Source: an uncultured Acetatifactor sp.
GTDB lineage: Bacteria > Bacillota > Clostridia > Lachnospirales > Lachnospiraceae
DNA: 64,000 bases
Direction: 5' to 3'
Assembly: GCA_947594835.1 (NCBI GenBank)
Contig: CANQEH010000001.1
Span: 62,001 to 126,000 of the forward strand
Shown piece after piece: positions 18,339-26,679 of this stretch. Below the pieces are notes generated by a model that saw only the letters and a program-made list of their open reading frames with translations, was not told the origin of the DNA and made no database searches. The first letter of the stretch is position 1; each line of letters opens with the position of its first letter. The translations under genes were made by a program, and so were the position numbers.

Positions 18339-20129
18339 ATGACAGAAGATATCCTGAGTGCTGTAAACAGCCAGGTCTTTGGCGTCTGGTTTTTGATCGG
18401 CGCCGCGCTGGTGTTCTGGATGCAGGCGGGTTTTGCCATGGTGGAGACAGGTTTCACCAGGGCGAAGAACGCCGGAAACATTCTGATGAAAAACCTGATG
18501 GATTTCTGTATCGGGACGTTTATGTTTATCCTGATCGGGTTTGGCCTGTTTTTAGGGGAGGATCTGGTAGGAATCATCGGGAAGCCCGGATTTGACATCT
18601 TTACCAGCTATGAGAGCTTTGACTGGTCAAACTTTGTGTTCAATCTGGTATTCTGCGCTACCACAGCCACCATCGTCTCCGGGGCTATGGCGGAGAGAAC
18701 CCGTTTCCTCTCCTACTGCGTATATTCCGCGGTGATCTCTGCGGTCATCTACCCTGTGGAGGCCCATTGGACCTGGGGCGGCGGCTGGCTTGCCCAGATC
18801 GGCTTCCACGATTTTGCAGGCTCCAACTGCATCCATATGGTGGGCGGTATCTGCGCATTGATCGGCGCAGCGTTTGTGGGGCCCAGGATCGGGAAATTTT
18901 CCAGGGATAAGTCGGGCAAAGTGACAAAGGTGAATGCATTCCCCGGACACAATCTGCCCCTGGGCTGCCTGGGCGTTTTCATCCTGTGGCTGGGCTGGTA
19001 CGGCTTCAACGGCGCGGCAGCCGTGACGGTGGAGGAGATGGGATCTATCTTTGTGACAACCACTATCGCGCCCTCTGTGGCAACGGTGGTCTGCATGGTG
19101 TTTACCTGGATCAGATACGGCAAGCCCGATGTGTCCATGTGCTTAAACGCTTCCCTGGCAGGTCTGGTGGCTATCACCGCACCCTGCGACGTATGCGATG
19201 CCTTTGGCGCCATCGTGATCGGCGCTGTCTCCGGCGTGCTGGTGGTGTTCGGCGTATGGCTTCTGGACTACAAGCTCCATATTGACGATCCTGTGGGCGC
19301 AGTGGCCGTTCACTGCTTAAACGGCATCTGGGGCACGATTGCGGTAGGCCTTTTTGCCACCGACACCGCTCCCGCCTTTGCAAGAGGCGTCGGCGACGGC
19401 GTGGCCTTTGGAGCCAATCAGATCGCCGGAGAAGGGCTTTTCTACGGCGGCGGCTTCCATCAGCTGGGCCTCCAGTTTTTGGGGATGTTTGCCACCATGG
19501 CATGGACGGCGGTGACCATCACCATTGCCTTCCTTGTGATCAAAGCTCTGTTCGGCCTGCGCGTGTCGGAAGAAGAGGAGATTATCGGCCTGGACGAGAC
19601 CGAGCACGGCCTTGCTTCCGCATATTCCGGCTTCTCCATCATGGATGTGTCGGGCACTATGACCATGGATGTGAACGAAAATACGGATCTTGGCACCGAC
19701 CAGTACGACCAGGCGTCCCAGGTCAAGCGGGATGCGGCTGTACCTGTGGTTGCTGCGCCGGTTCCCTCTCCTTCCGGTATTTACAAGGTTGCCATCATCG
19801 CAAAGCTGTCCCGGTATGACCACTTGAAGAAGGCGATGAACGACCTGGGCGTGACCGGCATGACCGTGACGCAGGTGATGGGCTGCGGCATCCAGAAGGG
19901 CGCTGGGGAAATGTACCGCGGCGTTGAGATGGACGCCACGCTGCTGCCGAAGGTCAAGGTAGAGGTAGTGGTCAGCAAGATCCCTGTGGACAGTGTGATC
20001 ACGGCTGCCAAGAAGGCGCTCTACACGGGCCATATCGGCGACGGGAAGATTTTTGTCTACAGCGTGGACAGGGTTGTAAAGGTACGTACCGGCGAGGAAA
20101 ATTTCGACGCCCTGCAGGACGTAGAGTAA
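18339..20129 (+). CDS. amt: Ammonium transporter with fused C-terminal PII (GlnB/GlnK-like) domain
   Basis: GAALVFWMQAGFAMVETGFTRAKNAGNILMKN (Amt); C-terminal YKVAIIAKLSRYDHLKKAMNDLGVTGMTVTQVMGCG...KVEVVVSKIPVDSVITAAKKALYTGHIGDGKIFVYSVDRVVKVRTGE (PII). Confidence 0.94.
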   Translation: MTEDILSAVNSQVFGVWFLIGAALVFWMQAGFAMVETGFTRAKNAGNILMKNLMDFCIGTFMFILIGFGLFLGEDLVGIIGKPGFDIFTSYESFDWSNFVFNLVFCATTATIVSGAMAERTRFLSYCVYSAVISAVIYPVEAHWTWGGGWLAQIGFHDFAGSNCIHMVGGICALIGAAFVGPRIGKFSRDKSGKVTKVNAFPGHNLPLGCLGVFILWLGWYGFNGAAAVTVEEMGSIFVTTTIAPSVATVVCMVFTWIRYGKPDVSMCLNASLAGLVAITAPCDVCDAFGAIVIGAVSGVLVVFGVWLLDYKLHIDDPVGAVAVHCLNGIWGTIAVGLFATDTAPAFARGVGDGVAFGANQIAGEGLFYGGGFHQLGLQFLGMFATMAWTAVTITIAFLVIKALFGLRVSEEEEIIGLDETEHGLASAYSGFSIMDVSGTMTMDVNENTDLGTDQYDQASQVKRDAAVPVVAAPVPSPSGIYKVAIIAKLSRYDHLKKAMNDLGVTGMTVTQVMGCGIQKGAGEMYRGVEMDATLLPKVKVEVVVSKIPVDSVITAAKKALYTGHIGDGKIFVYSVDRVVKVRTGEENFDALQDVE

Positions 20130-20138
20130 GTTTCGCAC

Positions 20139-20175
20139 TGCGGCCCCGGATGGTTTTTGACCTCCGGGGCTTTTT
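20139..20175 (+). terminator. Intrinsic terminator downstream of amt
   Basis: gccccgga...tccggggcttttt. Confidence 0.8.
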
Positions 20176-20277
20176 CTGCGCCTAAAATCTTGACGATGCG
20201 CACTCTTTCGTGGTACAAAAAAAGGGAGTGTTTTTCTAAAAATCGGTTTGAGAAAAGGAAGGAAAAGGAGACTGCCC

Positions 20278-21267
20278 ATGTATCTTGCGAAGGAAACCCG
20301 ATATGATTCCATGCAGTACCATCGCTGCGGAAACAGCGGCCTGCTGCTCCCGGCGGTTTCCCTGGGCCTTTGGCATAATTTCGGCTCAGACGGAAACTTT
20401 GAGAATATGAAGGATATGTGCTTCACTGCGTTTGACAACGGCATCACACATTTCGATCTGGCCAATAATTACGGGCCGGAGCCGGGCGCGGCGGAGATCA
20501 ATTTCGGTAAGATTTTAAAGGAGGGGCTTGGCGCTTACCGTGACGAACTGATCATCTCTACCAAGGCGGGCTATGAGATGTGGCCCGGCCCTTACGGCAA
20601 CTGGGGCAGCAGAAAATATCTGGTGGCCAGCCTGGATCAGAGCTTAAAGCGCATGGGTCTTGACTATGTGGACATCTATTACCATCACAGGCCGGATCCC
20701 GACACGCCCCTGGAGGAGACGGCGGAGGCGCTGGATCACATTGTAAAGAGCGGCAAAGCGCTGTATGTGGGCATCTCCAATTATGACAGGGAACAGACCA
20801 TCGCCATCGCCGAATTGTTTGCCCAGAAGAAAACGCCGTTTGTCATCAACCAGAGAAAATATTCCATGCTGGAGCGGGCCATCGAGAAAGACGGGTTGAA
20901 GGACTATGCGGCGGCCCACGGCATCGGGATCATCACGTTCTGCCCGCTGGCCCAGGGACTGCTCACAGACCGCTACTTAAACGGCATCCCGCAGGACAGC
21001 CGGATCCGCACGGATGGACGCTTTTTGAAGGAGAGCGCAGTGTCGGAGGAGATCCTCGGCAAAGTGCGGCAGTTGAGCGGCCTGGCGGCTGAGAGAGGAC
21101 AATCCCTGGCCCAGATGGCGCTGGCCTGGATCCTGCGGGACAAAGACATTACCAGTGTATTGATCGGCGCCTCCAGGCCGGGACAGATCCTGGACAATAT
21201 CGGTATGCTGAAAAACTTAAACTTCAGTCAGGAGGAACGCCGCAGGATTGACGAGATCCTGCTGTAA
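20278..21267 (+). CDS. Aldo/keto reductase (YghZ/GPR-like)
   Basis: YHRCGNSGLLLPAVSLGLWHNFG; GMDYVDIYYHHRPDPDTPLEET; GISNYDREQ. Confidence 0.93.
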   Translation: MYLAKETRYDSMQYHRCGNSGLLLPAVSLGLWHNFGSDGNFENMKDMCFTAFDNGITHFDLANNYGPEPGAAEINFGKILKEGLGAYRDELIISTKAGYEMWPGPYGNWGSRKYLVASLDQSLKRMGLDYVDIYYHHRPDPDTPLEETAEALDHIVKSGKALYVGISNYDREQTIAIAELFAQKKTPFVINQRKYSMLERAIEKDGLKDYAAAHGIGIITFCPLAQGLLTDRYLNGIPQDSRIRTDGRFLKESAVSEEILGKVRQLSGLAAERGQSLAQMALAWILRDKDITSVLIGASRPGQILDNIGMLKNLNFSQEERRRIDEILL

Positions 21268-21277
21268 AGGAGAGAGT

Positions 21278-22099
21278 ATGAAAATTTATATCTGTTTTCC
21301 CCAGGGGAAAGCGAAAGCGCTTACCATGAGTTACGACGACGGCAGGCAGCAGGATGAGCGCCTGGTGGAGATTTTTAACCGATACGGCATCCGCGGCACC
21401 TTTAACTTAAATTACGGCAGGATGGGAAAAGATCAGGATCCCCCGCGGATCAGCAGGGAAAGGGCGATAGAGCTCTACAAGGGCCATGAGATCGCCACCC
21501 ACACCCTGACCCATCCCACCATCGCCCGCTGCCCGCTGACAGAGGCGGCGGAGGAAATCCTGCAGGACAGAAGGGGCCTGGAGGGGCTTTTTGGCAGGCC
21601 GGTGCGGGGGCACGCCTATCCCAACGGCTCTTACAGCCAGGAGATCAAGCAGCTCTTTGCCCATCTGGGGATTGCCTATGGCCGGGTTGTGACGTCTGTG
21701 CCGGATTTTGAACTTCCCACAGATCCCCTGGAGTGGCATCCCACCTGCCATCACAACGACCCGCAGCTGATGGAAAAGGCGGCGTACTTTGCCGATTTCC
21801 CTAAAAAACAGTATTTAAAGCTCATGTATGTCTGGGGTCACAGCTATGAGTTTGACAACAATCAGAACTGGGAAGTCATCGAAGAGTTCTGCCGGTTCAT
21901 GGGGGGCAGGGAAGACATCTGGTATGCCACCAACATTGAGATTATCGATTATATGGATGCGGCAAAGAGGCTCCAATTTACCGTGGACAACCGTAAAGTC
22001 TACAATCCCAGCGCCGCCAGCGTATGGATTTCCGTGGAAGACAACAATTATGTGGAAGTAAAAGGCGGAAGCCTGACGGACTTAAGCGCCTGGGGGTGA
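21278..22099 (+). CDS. Polysaccharide deacetylase family protein
   Basis: ALTMSYDDGRQQDERLVEIFNRYGIRGTFNLN; GHEIATHTLTHPTIA. Confidence 0.9.
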   Translation: MKIYICFPQGKAKALTMSYDDGRQQDERLVEIFNRYGIRGTFNLNYGRMGKDQDPPRISRERAIELYKGHEIATHTLTHPTIARCPLTEAAEEILQDRRGLEGLFGRPVRGHAYPNGSYSQEIKQLFAHLGIAYGRVVTSVPDFELPTDPLEWHPTCHHNDPQLMEKAAYFADFPKKQYLKLMYVWGHSYEFDNNQNWEVIEEFCRFMGGREDIWYATNIEIIDYMDAAKRLQFTVDNRKVYNPSAASVWISVEDNNYVEVKGGSLTDLSAWG

Positions 22100-22117
22100 T
22101 TGGGGACGGGCAATAAC

Positions 22118-22156
22118 AAACCGGCAGCTCTGGTAAGCCGAAAGCTGCCGGTTTTT
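22118..22156 (+). terminator. Intrinsic terminator
   Basis: aaaccggcagct...agctgccggtttttgtgt. Confidence 0.85.
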
Positions 22157-22162
22157 GTGTCG

Positions 22163-23035
22163 TCAATTGCCGTAAAAGATCTGTGCGATGGGAGAGTCGG
22201 GCGAGAGGATGACCGTCTTATTGCCGCCCTGCATGGACGTCTTTAAGGCGTCCAGGCTTCTCACAAAGGAATAAAACTCCTGTCTGGAGGGGTCTGCGTA
22301 GGCCTCGGAGAGAATGCGCATATATTCCGCCTCGCCCTCTGCGATCAGGATTTCCGCGTTCTTCTGTGCATCGGAAAGCATCACAGTCACTTCCATATCG
22401 GTAGAATTGCGGATCATCTGTGCCTCGGAGCTGCCCTCTGCGGTGTAGGTGGCCGCAATGTTGTTCCGCTCGGAGACCATGCGCTCATATACGGCTGCCT
22501 TGTTGTCGCTGGGCAGATCCAGTTTTTTGGTCTCGAAGGAGAGAAGCTCAATGCCGTACTGCTCCAGGGAAGCGCCGATGTTGTCGATGACAGCCTGGGA
22601 CAGAACGCCGTTTCGCCCGGCGATCACGTCGTCCTGGCTGGTGCTGCTGATGACGTTTTTGGTAGAGTTATATACGATGGCGTCCAGACGGCTCTCGGCG
22701 TTGGCGATGGAGCAGTTCAGCGTCTGGGCGAATTTCAGGGGATCCGCGATATGCCAGAGGATATAGCTGTCGCAGATCATGGTCTTTTTGTCGCTGGTGA
22801 TCACGTCGGAGGAGGAAAGGTCGTACAGCAGCGTCTGCTTGGGCAGATGGTCTACGCTCTGGACAAAGGGGACTTTAAAGCTGACCCCCGACTGGGACAC
22901 AATGTGGTCGATCTTTCCGAACTGACGGATCAGGCTGTATTCGTTTTCCTGGGTGACTACGATGCTGGAGGCTCCTGCGATGAGGAGAAACAACAGTACG
23001 CAGACAGACAGGACACGGGTCATGGTCTTTTTCAT
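22163..23035 (-). CDS. hflC: HflC-like SPFH/band 7 protease modulator
   Basis: EYSLIRQFGKIDHIVSQSGVSFKVPFVQSV; AEGEAEYMRILSEAYADPSRQEFYSFVRSLDA. Confidence 0.92.
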   Translation of the reverse strand: MKKTMTRVLSVCVLLFLLIAGASSIVVTQENEYSLIRQFGKIDHIVSQSGVSFKVPFVQSVDHLPKQTLLYDLSSSDVITSDKKTMICDSYILWHIADPLKFAQTLNCSIANAESRLDAIVYNSTKNVISSTSQDDVIAGRNGVLSQAVIDNIGASLEQYGIELLSFETKKLDLPSDNKAAVYERMVSERNNIAATYTAEGSSEAQMIRNSTDMEVTVMLSDAQKNAEILIAEGEAEYMRILSEAYADPSRQEFYSFVRSLDALKTSMQGGNKTVILSPDSPIAQIFYGN

Positions 23036-23045
23036 GTGAGCCTCC

Positions 23046-24092
23046 TTATTGTTCCGCGCCGTCTGAAGCGGCGCTGTTTTCATCGGCGGTTGCGCTTCCG
23101 GTATTGCCCTGGTTTTCGGTGAAGGACTCCAGGGGATAGATGGTCTGCACTTCCCCGGAGGGGCTTTCGAGGATGACCTTCAGGCCGGGGAGAACGTCCT
23201 CCATGGCTTCAAAGAACATCCGCTGCCTGGTGACGGCGGGATTTTTGATATATTCCCCGTAGAGGGCGTTGAAGCGGGCGACCTGGGCGGTGGCCTCGTT
23301 GATGCGCTCCGTCTTCTGCGCCTCCGCTTCTTTTAAAATGGCGTCGGCCTGGGCCTGGGCGGAGGGAATCTGCTCATTCCGATATTTGTTGGCGTTGTTT
23401 AACGCCGTTTCCTTGCCCTGCTTGGCGGTCTCCACCGCCTTAAACGCCTCCATCACCTCTGTGGTGGGAGGTTCGGAATCCTGAATGGTGATGTTGACCA
23501 GCTGGATGCCGATATCCTGATCGGCCAGCTTTTCCAGAATCATCTCCCGGATGGCGGCCTGGATCTCGTTCTTGCCGGTGGTCAACACGTCGTCCACGGG
23601 ATAGCTGCTGATCACTGTGCGGATGCAGCTCTGGCTCACATTGCTTAAGATCTCCAGGGGATGGGAGGAGGCGTAGAGGGCTTTCACGGGGTCGCTGTAG
23701 CGGTACTCCACATAAAAGTCCACGTCGATAAAGTTAAAATCGGAAGTAATCATCAGGGATTCCTCTGTGACCGTCTCGCTGGTATCTGTGTTGTAGCCGA
23801 TGGAAAAGCCCTGGATGGTGGTATTGACCTTCCGCACCTGCTGGATGAAGGGGATCTTGAAGTGCAGACCCGGGGAGGTCACCGCCTGGGCCCTGCCCAA
23901 GGTGATGAGCACCGCCTGTTCCTGTTCCTTGATCTCATAAGTAGAGTTGGCCGCAAGGATAAAAAAAGCGATCGCTGCGGCAACGGCCAGGACAATGGCC
24001 GTAGGTTTCTTCTGAGGGCCGGGCTTGCCGCCGTCCATGGTCTCAAACCCGTTTTTTCGGTTGCGGGGGGAATCCCCTCTCATAAAACGCAT
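23046..24092 (-). CDS. hflK: HflK-like SPFH/band 7 protein
   Basis: EQEQAVLITLGRAQAVTSPGLHFKIPFIQQV; DVLTTGKNEIQAAIREMILEKLADQDIGIQLVNITIQDSEPP. Confidence 0.93.
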   Translation of the reverse strand: MRFMRGDSPRNRKNGFETMDGGKPGPQKKPTAIVLAVAAAIAFFILAANSTYEIKEQEQAVLITLGRAQAVTSPGLHFKIPFIQQVRKVNTTIQGFSIGYNTDTSETVTEESLMITSDFNFIDVDFYVEYRYSDPVKALYASSHPLEILSNVSQSCIRTVISSYPVDDVLTTGKNEIQAAIREMILEKLADQDIGIQLVNITIQDSEPPTTEVMEAFKAVETAKQGKETALNNANKYRNEQIPSAQAQADAILKEAEAQKTERINEATAQVARFNALYGEYIKNPAVTRQRMFFEAMEDVLPGLKVILESPSGEVQTIYPLESFTENQGNTGSATADENSAASDGAEQ

Positions 24093-24231
24093 ATCTATAC
24101 TCCTTTCCTCCGCGCCGCAGCGCGTCATCTGACTTCCTGCGGGCGCTCTGCCTGCAACATAATAAGCATACTAAAAATATTCGGAAAGTGCAATTATTTT
24201 TCCTGAGGCGAGGCAGATACGCTCAGTGTCA

Positions 24232-24945
24232 TCAGGAATGATTCATATCTTCTATTTCCTCAGAAATAGCAGTCACAATCTTTTCTATATCACTAATGTA
24301 TGTTTCAACATCTTCACGTTTAATATCTAATTTTTGACCGGTTTCATGCAGACAATCAGCTTGGTGGGCAATCTGGTTTCTCCGCCTGAACAAAGCGTTT
24401 AGCGTATTTTTCAATTTGTCCTTCGTCGGTGTCGTTGAACCTTGCGTATGAAAAGCCCTATCTGCAACACTTTGCCATTTTACACCGATAAGATTCAATT
24501 GGCCAATCACGGCATCGGCGCTCATAAACGTATCTTCCGCATAGGAATCATTTACAATATCCAAAAACCAGTTTTCCTGTTCCGGGTTTCTGAGGACATC
24601 TGAAATCTCACCTAAACGGATTGTGAAATTGTCATATCGTTCTGTCTTTTCCCAAACGCCTTGAAATATTTGTACCATGCCATATTTTGTCGCTTCATGA
24701 ATAAAGAAGTCCAGAGCACTATCAAGAAAGACAATTTGAGATCTTAAAATATCCTTATACTGCAAATTCTCTTCGGCTTTTAGTTTTTCAACCAATTCAA
24801 ATTGGGACTTGATAGATAATAAATTGTCTGCAAAGCGATTTTTGATGGCTGACAGTTCAAATGGTATGGTTCGATTAGGACGTCTATTACGTGTACCGAC
24901 ACTTCTAGGTGTAAGTTCAAGATTTCTTTCTTCCGATTGAGGCAT
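24232..24945 (-). CDS. HEPN-type putative RNase/toxin (RiboL-PSP-HEPN / MAE_28990-like), partner of adjacent ATPase
   Basis: C-terminal ALFRRRNQIAHQADCLHETG contains RX4H (RNQIAH) HEPN motif; start codon overlaps the ATPase stop (TAATG). Confidence 0.75.
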   Translation of the reverse strand: MPQSEERNLELTPRSVGTRNRRPNRTIPFELSAIKNRFADNLLSIKSQFELVEKLKAEENLQYKDILRSQIVFLDSALDFFIHEATKYGMVQIFQGVWEKTERYDNFTIRLGEISDVLRNPEQENWFLDIVNDSYAEDTFMSADAVIGQLNLIGVKWQSVADRAFHTQGSTTPTKDKLKNTLNALFRRRNQIAHQADCLHETGQKLDIKREDVETYISDIEKIVTAISEEIEDMNHS

Positions 24946-26195
24946 TAAAATCCCTCCTCTGCAGGAAATACCAAAGGATTATGAAGAAAAGGAATCGCGC
25001 CATATTTTCCGTTCATGTATCCTTTGTTGATATTTTCATCTTTTCTTACATTTCTTAACTCTGCCAATGAATACAGATCGGTCGCCCTATCGTCATTCAG
25101 TTCAGTGAACCAAATTTGATCCCTTCTAAACGTATTTAAATCCAACAAATTGGTATCATGCGTACTAAAAATAAGCTGGGCCTTAGAATTCGGTTTTCCA
25201 TACATAATCAGTCTTAATATTTCTTTTACAATATAGGGATGTAAACTTGTCTCCAGTTCATCCCAAATCAAAACCTTATCTTTCAGAATAATATCTATAA
25301 TCGGCCCGAATACTTCAAATAATTTCTGCACACCTTTAGATTCTTCATTTAAGTTTACAGAGAACATACCATAATCTATGTTTGCTTCTGACCTTGTTAC
25401 TTCTTTTACCTGTGCAAAAAAAGGTTTTATTTCCTCTGGTATGTGTTCGGGAATCAATTCCGGGGACATCTGCGTTTTCTCATATTTAGTATCTATGTTT
25501 TGAATAGGTGTATCAACAGATTTCATAAAATCAATAAATATCTTTTTTAATTTAGGATCTTTGGTAAATCTTTCAATAGAATATTCCAGCCAATTGTTGA
25601 TTTCTAAGGGCAGCGGATAAAAAATAAGATCTTCCTTAAAGAATAAAAAAACTAATTCTGCTTCTTTGACTGCGGAGTAATTTGCAGAAACAGATAGAAA
25701 TAATTTATTGGGTTTCATAAAATTTAATATTGCTTCAAAATGTTTTTTGAATTTATCGCCAAAGGATATTTCACTTATATTCCTATCAAAAATCTTTGCC
25801 TGCTTTCCGTTCGGAAAATAGTAAAGATATTCAGATATAATCTGCTCCGATGTATAAGACAGGCCGTAAGCATAACGTACATCTTCTTTCACGAATTGGA
25901 TCGCATATGTTGTGGGAGTATCTGGCTTTGCAAGCTTATGCGGAATCTGTCTGATTTTGTCACCCGGTTGATGATTGTTGCTATTACAAACTAAAAGTTT
26001 TAAAAAGGATAATGAATCTAAAAAGCTCGTCTTTCCAGAACCATTTGCGCCATAGATTGCTGCTGTTTTCGTAATAAGAGTCCCTTTGTAATCTATCAGG
26101 AGTTTTTCAAAAGAATTATCCTTTGAGGCAAGCATGGAAAATGTCACTTTTTCTTTGATTGAACGGAAATTTTCACAAGTATATTCCAAAAGCAT
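24945..26195 (-). CDS. AAA family ATPase (COG1106/AAA_15-AAA_21-like, SMC/ABC-type)
   Basis: ENFRSIKEKVTFSMLAS; Walker A IYGANGSGKTSFLDSL; Walker B VLIWDELETSLHP; LIFSTHDTNLLD. Confidence 0.88.
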   Translation of the reverse strand: MLLEYTCENFRSIKEKVTFSMLASKDNSFEKLLIDYKGTLITKTAAIYGANGSGKTSFLDSLSFLKLLVCNSNNHQPGDKIRQIPHKLAKPDTPTTYAIQFVKEDVRYAYGLSYTSEQIISEYLYYFPNGKQAKIFDRNISEISFGDKFKKHFEAILNFMKPNKLFLSVSANYSAVKEAELVFLFFKEDLIFYPLPLEINNWLEYSIERFTKDPKLKKIFIDFMKSVDTPIQNIDTKYEKTQMSPELIPEHIPEEIKPFFAQVKEVTRSEANIDYGMFSVNLNEESKGVQKLFEVFGPIIDIILKDKVLIWDELETSLHPYIVKEILRLIMYGKPNSKAQLIFSTHDTNLLDLNTFRRDQIWFTELNDDRATDLYSLAELRNVRKDENINKGYMNGKYGAIPFLHNPLVFPAEEGF

Positions 26196-26437
26196 AGCAA
26201 CACCCCTTTTATTTTATTCGGTAATTATATTATATCCAAGGCAGTGCAAAAATCAACCCGTATTTCGGATTTTAAACAAAAATAAAATGTTTTTTCTTGG
26301 ATTCTGATATTTAATTTTGCGTTTTTGCAATTTTTTCGTATTTAGGCATTAAAAATCGTAAAATTATTCAGTTCAAAACAGAAAGATTCTTTCATTCTGC
26401 AAAACCGCCATATGAAAACCGAAGATTTAACATAAAT

Positions 26438-26455
26438 GGAAACAAAAATGTTTCT
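26438..26455. promoter_or_regulatory. Putative operator palindrome copy 1: GGAAAC-AAAAAT-GTTTCT
   Basis: Matches 28684..28701 with same 6-nt spacer; upstream of the small peptide ORF. Confidence 0.55.
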
Positions 26456-26532
26456 AAAAAGATGATATATTTTCAGAACAGATAGGAGTAAAATAATAGA
26501 AAACACATGACAATCTTGAGGAGGGTAAGAGG

Positions 26533-26679
26533 ATGAAAAAGAAATTTTGGAACCATCTCAAAAGGATCACGGCGGGTGTGATGGCGGCAGCTCTCCTGTT
26601 TACGGCGGGGTATCAGGGGAGCAGGGAACCTATGGCCTCGACGTGCGAGGAGGAGGAAACACAGCCTCATAGAACCTAA
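26533..26679 (+). CDS. 48-aa putative secreted signalling pre-peptide (not in ORF track)
   Basis: MKKKFWNHLKRITAGVMAAALLFTAGYQGSREPMASTCEEEETQPHRT; strong SD (gaggagggtaagagg); basic N-terminus plus hydrophobic core; tail-to-tail with regulator gene. Confidence 0.65.
   Translation: MKKKFWNHLKRITAGVMAAALLFTAGYQGSREPMASTCEEEETQPHRT

Noticed and set aside
26473-26670. 65-aa minus-strand ORF opposite the small peptide
   Set aside because: No SD or motif; the plus-strand peptide has a strong SD and signal-like features.
26533-26679. Considered an AgrD-type cyclic autoinducer because of ..STCEEEETQP..
   Set aside because: No AgrB-like protease or AgrC/A pair nearby and the typical AgrD C-terminal motif is not clear; an RRNPP-type signal is a better fit to the neighbouring regulator.
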